From contig CALMGA010000579.1 of NCBI GenBank assembly GCA_937863205.1, positions 1 to 5,160 on the forward strand: a stretch of DNA of 5,160 nucleotides, in the 5' to 3' direction. Below, piece after piece: positions 1 through 4,304 of this stretch. The notes under the pieces are model-generated. The model was not told where the DNA came from, searched no databases, and saw only the letters and a program-made list of their open reading frames with translations. Every line of letters begins with the position of its first letter. Position 1 is the stretch's first letter. The position numbers were made by a program, and so were the translations under genes. Source of the DNA: an uncultured Beijerinckiaceae bacterium. GTDB lineage: Bacteria > Pseudomonadota > Alphaproteobacteria > Rhizobiales > Beijerinckiaceae.

Positions 1-207
1 GGCGAAGCTGAGGCGCAGCTCCAGGCCGAGCACCTGGCAGGTTTTCTGCACCAGCGCGAGCTCCACCGCGCCGTGGCCGGCCTCGAAGCGGCCGATCCAT
101 TGCCGGCCGACGCCCACCGCGCGGGCGACGTCCGCCTGGCCGAGCCTGAGTTCGGCGCGGCGGCCGCGCGCCATCGCCGCGAGGTCAAAGGGCACGCCGA
201 TCAGCAT
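1..207 (-). CDS. HipB/Y4mF-like HTH antitoxin or repressor, N-terminal part (cut by window edge)
   Basis: This is an XRE-family DNA-binding protein, of the kind that serves as antitoxin and autorepressor in HipBA-type toxin-antitoxin pairs. Sixty-nine residues are visible. After a short lead-in (MLIGVPFDLAAMARGRRAEL) comes a helix-turn-helix at about residues 22-45: LGQADVARA, VGVGRQWIGRFEAG. The following VELALVQKTCQVLGLEL (about 48-64) is the usual continuation in Y4mF/HipB proteins, where the family reads roughly 'SRQWI.RLE.G...VEL..VL..L.ALGL'. The ATG at 207 is chosen because no other start codon lies in frame within at least 150 bases upstream and because the family begins this way; no good Shine-Dalgarno precedes it. 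Family members are usually about 80-110 residues, so only the C-terminus is missing. A HipA-like kinase gene would be expected just beyond the left edge, but it is not visible. A stand-alone regulator is the alternative. Confidence 0.85.
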   Translation of the reverse strand, partial: MLIGVPFDLAAMARGRRAELRLGQADVARAVGVGRQWIGRFEAGHGAVELALVQKTCQVLGLELRLSFA

Positions 208-283
208 CGGGGCGACCGGACGAGGCGGGTGCGAGGGCGATGGCGGCGAACGGCGACGCTGGGGCGGCGATGGCGGCCGGCGG

Positions 284-370
284 CGACATCGCGTCGGCGG
301 ATGTCGGCGTCGGCCGACATCGCAGGGGGAGAGTTGCCGTTCGCCGTCACCAATCGGGCCTCCGATGTCG
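284..370. promoter_or_regulatory. Operator-like cluster of GACATC/GATGTC half-sites
   Basis: Four copies of one hexamer alternate in orientation: GACATC at 285-290, GATGTC at 300-305, GACATC at 316-321 and GATGTC at 364-369. The neighbouring pairs form inverted repeats: CGACATC (284-290) with GATGTCG (300-306), and GATGTCGG (300-307) with CCGACATC (314-321) around six bases. Starts are 15, 16 and 48 bases apart, close to multiples of one and a half helical turns. The cluster lies 77-163 bases upstream of the hipB-like start. HipB-type proteins are known to bind paired inverted half-sites upstream of their own gene, so autoregulation is the natural inference. That this protein binds these sites is not shown by sequence alone. 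Confidence 0.5.
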
Positions 371-410
371 CGGGCGGGCGACCTTCGCCGGGTTGGCGCT
401 GAAGTCGCCG

Positions 411-468
411 CCGGGTCCGGGCCGGGCGGACGAGCCTTGTGGGAAACGCCCGCCGCGACCGGACCCGG
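411..468. other. Strong stem-loop, possible structured leader of the hipB-like transcript
   Basis: A perfect 10-bp stem pairs 411-420 (CCGGGTCCGG) with 459-468 (CCGGACCCGG). Inside it, after an asymmetric internal loop (421-422 against 453-458), a perfect 6-bp stem pairs 423-428 with 447-452, leaving an 18-base terminal loop (429-446). On the minus strand the structure would start a few bases after the possible promoter at 473-499, so it could be the extreme 5' end of the hipB-like mRNA or a small RNA. There is no T-run after either side, so an intrinsic terminator is less likely. It matches no RNA family that I recognise. Confidence 0.5.
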
Positions 469-472
469 AGAG

Positions 473-499
473 ATTAGATCCGGCGGAGCCCGCGAACAA
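473..499 (-). promoter_or_regulatory. Possible sigma-70-type promoter for the hipB-like gene
   Basis: On the minus strand TTGTTC (499-494) is followed after 15 bases by TCTAAT (478-473). The -10 matches TATAAT at five of six positions; the -35 keeps the TTG core. The spacing is shorter than the ideal 17. It is one of the few AT-rich spots in this gap. Transcription would start near 466 and cross the stem-loop at 411-468 before reaching the start codon at 207. Confidence 0.35.
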
Positions 500-516
500 T
501 CGGCGGGGCGGAGTCG

Positions 517-537
517 ATCCCGCGCAAGCGACGGGAT
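517..537 (-). terminator. Small hairpin after the glycosyltransferase gene
   Basis: ATCCCG (517-522) pairs with CGGGAT (532-537), extended by two further pairs around a bulged base, with a CAAG loop. It lies 25 bases after the glycosyltransferase stop codon. No T-run follows on the minus strand, so termination here is only a possibility. Confidence 0.3.
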
Positions 538-562
538 GGTGACGGGACCTTGGTAAGGCGGA

Positions 563-1465
563 TCAGCCGCTGGCCGCCGCCACGGCCGGCACACGTCGGC
601 GGGCCTGGCCGGCGGCGAGCGGCCGCATCCGCCAGCCTTCGTACCGGCCCAGCGCCACGCCGCCGTAATATCGCGCCGCCGCAAGGTCGCCCTTGCCCAG
701 GCTCAGCCCGGCGCGAGCGACCGGCCGGGCGATCCAGTTCAGCGCGCTCGCGAGCGGGTATTTGTGGCGGCGCAGCACGTAGCCGAGCCCGCGGGCGTAG
801 GCGCGGCCCTTGGCCAGCATCGCCGGCGAGCGGACATCGAGCACCGCGTGGTGGCCGTACAAAGCGGGATCGAAGACGCAGTGGTAGCCGGCCCGCAGCG
901 CCCGCAGCATCAGGTCCTGCGCTTCGCACGACTGCCAGGGCGTGGCCGCCCCGACCCCGATGTCGACGTCGTAGCCGCTCGTCATCGCCAGCACGTCGCG
1001 GCGGAAGAACACCACCCATTCGATGCCGGTCGTCCACACCGTGTCGCGGGTGATGGTTGTCAGGTCGGCCTCGAAGCGCCCGTTGATGTCGCGGCCCTCC
1101 GAATCGGCGGCGCGCCCGGCCAGCACGTCGGCGCCGTGCCGCGCCATGGCCGCGAGGGCATCGGCGAGGAAGGTGGGCGGATACCAGCAGTCGTCGTCGG
1201 GAAACAGGATCAATTCGCCCGCCGCTCGTGCGAAGCCGGCGTTGCGCGCCCGGCTGGCGCCGCTCTCGCCGGGCGTGCGCAGGTGCGAAACGGGAAAACG
1301 CCAGCCCTCGGCGGCCGGCGTCCCCACCCGCCCGTCGTTGTTCTGGTCGACCACGATCACCTCGAAGTCGCCGAAGCTCTGCGCCTCCAGGCTGGCGAAC
1401 AGCTGGGCGAAGGGCGCCGCGCGCCCTTTGGTGGCGACGACGAGGGACAGGACGGGGCAGGTCAT
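563..1465 (-). CDS. Family 2 (GT-A fold) glycosyltransferase
   Basis: This 300-residue protein should transfer a sugar from a nucleotide-sugar donor at the cytoplasmic face of the membrane, probably for a surface polysaccharide. Donor and acceptor cannot be read from the sequence. The N-terminus MTCPVLSLVVATKGR is the first beta strand and P-loop-like turn of GT-A enzymes, followed by LEAQSFGDFEVIVVDQNN (27-43). SGASRARNAGF (68-78) is the conserved helix start, and LFPDDDCWY (87-95) carries the metal-binding DxD (D90-D92). WVVFFRRDVL (150-159) and EAQDLMLRALRAGY (181-194) match the acceptor side, with E181 or D184 as the candidate base. The C-terminal part (about 217-280) is typical of soluble or peripheral exopolysaccharide glycosyltransferases and has no clear transmembrane helix. 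The last 15 residues are low complexity. The start at 1465 has a good Shine-Dalgarno; an upstream in-frame ATG at 1528 would add 21 unconserved residues. A TATCTT box at 1549-1544 could be a -10, but I see no matching -35. A 129-base gap with a hairpin separates the gene from holC, so it is probably a separate unit. Confidence 0.88.
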   Translation of the reverse strand: MTCPVLSLVVATKGRAAPFAQLFASLEAQSFGDFEVIVVDQNNDGRVGTPAAEGWRFPVSHLRTPGESGASRARNAGFARAAGELILFPDDDCWYPPTFLADALAAMARHGADVLAGRAADSEGRDINGRFEADLTTITRDTVWTTGIEWVVFFRRDVLAMTSGYDVDIGVGAATPWQSCEAQDLMLRALRAGYHCVFDPALYGHHAVLDVRSPAMLAKGRAYARGLGYVLRRHKYPLASALNWIARPVARAGLSLGKGDLAAARYYGGVALGRYEGWRMRPLAAGQARRRVPAVAAASG

Positions 1466-1473
1466 GGATCGGA

Positions 1474-1479
1474 CCCTTC
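1474..1479 (-). promoter_or_regulatory. Ribosome binding site that fixes the glycosyltransferase start
   Basis: GAAGGG on the minus strand lies 8 bases before the ATG at 1465. The alternative in-frame ATG at 1528 has no comparable site, which favours the shorter protein. Confidence 0.6.
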
Positions 1480-1560
1480 GCGGGTGGCGGGTCGGTGCAT
1501 GATGGGTTCCGCCCTCGCCGGTGAGCATCCGGTCGAGGACGTTAAGATACCATGAATGAT

Positions 1561-1591
1561 CGGCGGGGGACGCCGTCCGCTCCCCCCGCCG
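1561..1591 (-). terminator. GC-rich hairpin after holC
   Basis: CGGCGGGGG (1561-1569) pairs perfectly over 9 bp with CCCCCGCCG (1583-1591) around a 13-base loop. It starts 3 bases after the holC stop codon, where an operon end is expected. The sequence after it on the minus strand (ATCATTCATGG) is only mildly T-rich, so it may be a weak intrinsic terminator or a 3'-end stabilising hairpin. Confidence 0.5.
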
Positions 1592-1594
1592 TTC

Positions 1595-2044
1595 TTACAA
1601 GCGCCGCGTCCAGCCGCCGGCGTCGGTCTGCTGCCAATAGGTCGGGGCGAGGCCGCGCGCCTTGATCGCGCTCCATTGCTCGCGCGCGGTCGCCAGTTCG
1701 GCGGTGTTGCCGCCATCGAACAGGATGATGAGGCGCTCGTATCCGTCGAGGCCGGCGGGAAGCTCGGCGCCGCCGACGAGGATGCGCAGAGCGGCGGCGT
1801 TGGCGTTGTCGCCGCCGCTCGTCAGGATCACCGGCTGGCGCTCGGGTCGGCCGTCGCGGTCGGTCGCGTGCGGCAGGAAGCTCTCGGGCGAGAAGGTCCA
1901 CAGCCAGTCGTCCATCACCTTGACCCGAAGGTCGTCGACGAGTTGCACCACCACCCGCCAGCCGCGCGCCACCGCCTTGGCGACCAGCGCCGGCAGCGCC
2001 CGCTCCAGCGGCTGGCTTTGCAGGTGGTAGAACCAGATCTCCAA
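1595..2044 (-). CDS. holC: DNA polymerase III chi subunit
   Basis: HolC is the chi subunit of the replicative polymerase. It links the clamp loader (through psi where that is present) to single-stranded DNA-binding protein at the fork. The 149-residue product is close to the usual length (147 in E. coli). Family features are clear: EIWFYHLQSQPLERALPALVAKAVARGWRVVV at the N-terminus (residues 2-33), then LWTFSPESFLPHATDRDG (48-65), QPVILTSGGDNANAA (70-84), LVGGAEL (89-95), GYERLIILFDG (101-111) and a C-terminal PTYWQQTDAGGW (134-145). No ATG or GTG is available in the right place. TTG at 2044 is the only usual start codon just before the conserved EIWFYHL, giving three residues before WFYHL. 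No clear Shine-Dalgarno precedes it. The pepA stop lies 13 bases upstream, so translation is probably coupled to pepA, and the two genes form one unit. This pepA-holC order is common in alphaproteobacteria. Confidence 0.93.
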   Translation of the reverse strand: MEIWFYHLQSQPLERALPALVAKAVARGWRVVVQLVDDLRVKVMDDWLWTFSPESFLPHATDRDGRPERQPVILTSGGDNANAAALRILVGGAELPAGLDGYERLIILFDGGNTAELATAREQWSAIKARGLAPTYWQQTDAGGWTRRL

Positions 2045-2057
2045 GATGACGAGGCGG

Positions 2058-3644
2058 TCAGCGCGCCTCGTAGTGATCGGCCACCAGCCGGTTGAGCAGG
2101 CGCACGCCCCAACCCGAGCCCCAGCTCTGGTTGATGTCAGAGGACGGCGACGACATGCCCATGCCGGCGATATCGAGATGCGCCCACGCCACGTCGTTGA
2201 CGAAGCGCTGGATGAACTGCGCGGCGGTGATCGAGCTGGCGTGGCGCCCGCCAGAGTTCTTGACGTCGGCGAAGCGCGAATCGATGAGCTTGTCGTAGGC
2301 CGGCCCCAGCGGCATGCGCCACAGCTTCTCGCCGGTCGCGAGCCCGGCGGCAAGGATGCGGCCGGCGAGTTCGTCGTCGTTGGCGAACAGGCCGGCGTGC
2401 TCCTGGCCGAGCGCCACGATGATGGCGCCGGTCAGCGTCGCGAGATCAACCATGATCTGCGGCTTGTACTTGTCCTGCACGTACCACAGCACGTCGGCGA
2501 GCACGAGGCGGCCCTCGGCGTCGGTGTTGATGATCTCGATCGTCTGGCCCGACATGGACGTGACGATGTCGCCGGGGCGCTGCGCGTCGGGTCCCGGCAT
2601 GTTCTCGACGAGGCCGATGGCGCCGATGACATCGACCTTCGCCTTGCGCCCAGCCAGCGCCTGCATCAGCCCGACCACGCAGGCGGCGCCGGCCATGTCG
2701 CCCTTCATGTCCTCCATGCCGCCCGAAGGCTTGATGGAAATGCCGCCGGTGTCGAAGGTGACGCCCTTGCCGATGAAGGCGATCGGCCGTGACGACTCCT
2801 TGGACGCCGCCGCCGCCACATCGCCGAGGCCGTTCCAGCGCATCACCACGATGCGGCCGGGTCGGGCCGAGCCCTGGCTGACGCCGACGATGGCGCCCAT
2901 GCCGAGCTTCTCCATCGCGGCGATGTCCAGGATCTCCACGGAAACGCCGAGCTTTTCCAGAAAGGTGACACGCTCGGCGAAGACCTGCGGGTAGAGGATG
3001 TTGGCCGGCTCGTTGACCAGCGAGCGGGCGGTGATGACGCCGTCGGCGATGGCGTCGCGCTCGGCCGCGCCGGCCAGCATGGCTTGCGGGTCGCTCACCG
3101 CGATGGTGACCCGCGTGGCGCCGTCCTCGTCGTCACCGTCGTCCTTCTTCTTTGTCTTGTAGGTGTCGAACTTGTAGTCGCGCAGGCGCAGGCCGATGCC
3201 GAAATCGGTGAGGGCGCGGGCCGGATCCTCGACCGGGCGCGGCAGGTCGAACAGCACCATCGCCTTGGCGCCGCGCCCGAGCCGGCCCGCGCCGCTGCCG
3301 CCAAGGCTCGTCGGCTCGACCGCCTTGCCGCGTTTGGACGTTTTCTTCGCTCCCCCGGCCCCCGCGTCGTCGCCGCCGACGCCCACCACGATCAAGCGAT
3401 CGGCCGCGACGCCGGCCGGCGCGATCAGGTCGAGGGCCGTGCCGTTCTTGCCCTTGAACTTGGCGGCGGCGGCGGCCTTGGCGACGAGGTCCGTCCCCGC
3501 TCGATCGAGAAAGGCGCGAGTCACCTCGCCAAACGTCAGGTCCTTGGACGCGAAGACCACCGCCACCAACCCGGCGCCGTCACCCGCCGGTTGCGAGGTG
3601 ATGTCGCTGAACGACGCATAGTCGATTCTGATGCTGTCTGACAT
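2058..3644 (-). CDS. pepA: Leucyl aminopeptidase (M17 family)
   Basis: This is a cytosolic two-metal aminopeptidase that removes N-terminal residues, notably leucine, from peptides and normally works as a hexamer. The 528-residue protein has the usual N-terminal macro-like domain (about 1-190) and C-terminal catalytic domain (about 200-528). Metal ligands and catalytic residues line up with E. coli PepA: K293 and D298 in [12 protein letters not shown]305 in SIKPSGG, D316 in KGDMAGA, and D375, E377 and R379 in the signature NTDAEGRL (373-380). All are intact, so the enzyme should be active. It is about 25 residues longer than E. coli PepA, mainly through a Gly/Ala/Lys-rich low-complexity stretch at about 92-126; a charged run [12 protein letters not shown] follows at 163-174. 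The start at 3644 is chosen because AAGGA lies 6 bases upstream and [12 protein letters not shown] is the expected N-terminus; an in-frame upstream ATG at 3728 gives unconserved sequence. It leads the pepA-holC unit and is divergent from lptG. Confidence 0.97.
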   Translation of the reverse strand: MSDSIRIDYASFSDITSQPAGDGAGLVAVVFASKDLTFGEVTRAFLDRAGTDLVAKAAAAAKFKGKNGTALDLIAPAGVAADRLIVVGVGGDDAGAGGAKKTSKRGKAVEPTSLGGSGAGRLGRGAKAMVLFDLPRPVEDPARALTDFGIGLRLRDYKFDTYKTKKKDDGDDEDGATRVTIAVSDPQAMLAGAAERDAIADGVITARSLVNEPANILYPQVFAERVTFLEKLGVSVEILDIAAMEKLGMGAIVGVSQGSARPGRIVVMRWNGLGDVAAAASKESSRPIAFIGKGVTFDTGGISIKPSGGMEDMKGDMAGAACVVGLMQALAGRKAKVDVIGAIGLVENMPGPDAQRPGDIVTSMSGQTIEIINTDAEGRLVLADVLWYVQDKYKPQIMVDLATLTGAIIVALGQEHAGLFANDDELAGRILAAGLATGEKLWRMPLGPAYDKLIDSRFADVKNSGGRHASSITAAQFIQRFVNDVAWAHLDIAGMGMSSPSSDINQSWGSGWGVRLLNRLVADHYEAR

Positions 3645-3655
3645 CGTCGATCCTT

Positions 3656-3677
3656 GCTCCGCCGCGCGAGGCGGAGC
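3656..3677 (-). promoter_or_regulatory. Hairpin next to the pepA ribosome binding site
   Basis: GCTCCGCC (3656-3663) pairs perfectly with GGCGGAGC (3670-3677) around a 6-base loop. On the pepA transcript this 8-bp stem ends exactly one base before the Shine-Dalgarno AAGGA (3655-3651), which is 6 bases from the ATG. A stem this close could limit or tune ribosome access. The pairing is directly seen; any regulatory role is inference. Confidence 0.4.
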
Positions 3678-3736
3678 CGTTGGCTGGGCATGGCCGCGCC
3701 GGTCCCTCGGGACAGGCGTGGTGAACATTTCGCGAC

Positions 3737-3766
3737 ATCATCCGGGTCGGCGAGGCTTGAAGCAAG
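3737..3766 (-). promoter_or_regulatory. Possible pepA promoter
   Basis: On the minus strand CTTGCT (3766-3761) is followed after 18 bases by GATGAT (3742-3737). The -35 resembles the alphaproteobacterial CTTGAC; the -10 matches TATAAT at four of six positions. Transcription would start near 3730 and give a leader of about 85 bases that includes the hairpin at 3656-3677. The match is weak. Confidence 0.28.
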
Positions 3767-3895
3767 GGTCGCTTTCGCGGCAGGCGCAACGGACGCAGGT
3801 TTGCCGGACCGATCGAAGACGCGAATGCACCTCGGCATCGCCGCGACCAAGTGCCATTGCGAGCGGCGTTGCAAGCGGCTTCGACGTTTCTTGGA

Positions 3896-3939
3896 GGATC
3901 GACCGCGCCGGAAGCTGCGCGAGACAGTCAGGTCGATCC
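3896..3939. repeat. 9-bp perfect inverted repeat
   Basis: GGATCGACC (3896-3904) and GGTCGATCC (3931-3939) are exact reverse complements separated by 26 bases. The right arm runs into the first unit of the tandem repeat at 3938. It could form a stem-loop in RNA or be a paired protein-binding site. Confidence 0.5.
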
Positions 3940-3981
3940 ACGACGACGTGACCCACGACGACGTGACCCACGACGACGTGA
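3938..3981. repeat. 15-bp tandem repeat, about 2.9 copies
   Basis: The unit CCACGACGACGTGAC occurs at 3938-3952 and 3953-3967, and its first 14 bases again at 3968-3981. The copies are identical. Each unit holds CACG and CGTG arms around four bases, so each could also act as a small inverted-repeat binding site. The unit is a multiple of three, but no real gene spans it. Confidence 0.85.
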
Positions 3982-3990
3982 TCGCCATCG

Positions 3991-4016
3991 CCGGTGTTGC
4001 CGCCCGGTGTTGCCGG
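3991..4016. repeat. 13-bp tandem duplication
   Basis: CCGGTGTTGCCG followed by C (3991-4003) is repeated directly as CCGGTGTTGCCG followed by G (4004-4016). It lies nine bases after the 15-bp array, so two unrelated short repeats sit side by side, which suggests replication slippage in this stretch. Confidence 0.75.
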
Positions 4017-4200
4017 CGCACACTAGGCTCTTGCCTCGCGCCGCAGTAAGGCTGAAAGCTGCCGCTCAGCCCGTCCCGCGGCTCTTCCGGTCCCGATCCG
4101 CATGTTCAGCCGCTCACCCGATCGCCTTCCACCACGCAAACCTCCCGGCGCGTGCCGACGCGTGCCGCGCGCGTCGGGCGTGCTACGGGCTCGTCGGCAA

Positions 4201-4210
4201 CACGATCGTG
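4201..4210. repeat. 10-bp perfect palindrome upstream of lptG
   Basis: CACGATCGTG is its own reverse complement, and flanking GGC and GCC extend the symmetry with a small offset. It lies about 90 bases before the lptG start, a reasonable operator position. In DNA this rich in CG and GATC words a chance palindrome is also plausible. Confidence 0.3.
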
Positions 4211-4254
4211 CCGCCGCGAGACGTCCGGCGCCGCAGACTCGTCCCGCGGCCGCG

Positions 4255-4304
4255 ATGAACGCCTCGTTGCGGTAAATGGCGCCATGATCGGCGCCGCGCG
4301 ATGA
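4255..4304 (+). other. Three overlapping minicistrons leading into lptG
   Basis: Three tiny frames follow each other: MNASLR-stop (4255-4275), MAP-stop (4276-4287) and MIGAAR-stop (4284-4304). The first stop abuts the second ATG; the second stop and third ATG share ATGA (4284-4287); the third stop and the lptG ATG share ATGA (4301-4304). None has a clear Shine-Dalgarno. The chain may pass ribosomes to the lptG start by termination and reinitiation, or may be chance. The words ATGATCGG at 4284 and 4301 are a direct repeat. Confidence 0.3.

Larger units (their letters stand above)
208..562. other. Non-coding gap between glycosyltransferase and hipB-like gene
   Basis: No convincing gene is seen in these 355 bases. 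Short open frames exist on both strands, but their translations are Arg/Pro/Ala-rich and resemble no family. The gap holds the 3' side of the glycosyltransferase transcript (small hairpin 517-537), a possible promoter (473-499), a strong stem-loop (411-468) and an operator-like array (284-370). These are listed separately. Both flanking genes run leftward, so this is a terminator-plus-promoter interval. Confidence 0.7.
3645..4300. other. Divergent non-coding region between pepA and lptG
   Basis: These 656 bases contain no recognisable gene. The open frames present have Arg/Ala/Pro-rich or repeat-derived translations (for example repeated VTSSW or DPRRR) and no family features. No fragment of an LptF permease, the gene normally found here, can be recognised in any frame. 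The region contains the pepA leader and possible promoter, an inverted repeat (3896-3939), tandem repeats (3938-4016), a 10-bp palindrome (4201-4210) and three tiny frames leading into lptG. I see no convincing -35/-10 pair for lptG. Confidence 0.65.

Noticed and set aside
411..468. tRNA or other known structural RNA
   Set aside because: There is no cloverleaf, no TψC-like GTTCRA motif and no CCA-type acceptor end; only a two-stem hairpin is visible.
1466..1528. Longer glycosyltransferase starting at ATG 1528
   Set aside because: The extra 21 residues (MLTGEGGTHHAPTRHPRRVRS) are not family-like and there is no ribosome site, whereas GAAGGG sits 8 bases before ATG 1465.
764..1555. Long plus-strand open frame of 263 codons opposite the glycosyltransferase
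   Set aside because: It is the antisense shadow of a well-supported GT-A gene; its translation is His/Arg/Gly-rich with no family features. High-GC codon use commonly opens such frames.
2046..2994. Plus-strand open frames opposite pepA and the pepA-holC junction
   Set aside because: They lie antisense to intact catalytic motifs of PepA, and their translations resemble no protein family.
3938..4016. CRISPR-like array
   Set aside because: The units are contiguous 15-bp and 13-bp tandem copies with no spacers and no cas genes nearby.
3536..4021. Minus-strand open frame spanning the tandem repeat and the pepA 5' end
   Set aside because: The translation carries the repeat (VTSSW three times) and then basic low-complexity sequence, and it overlaps the true pepA start in another frame.
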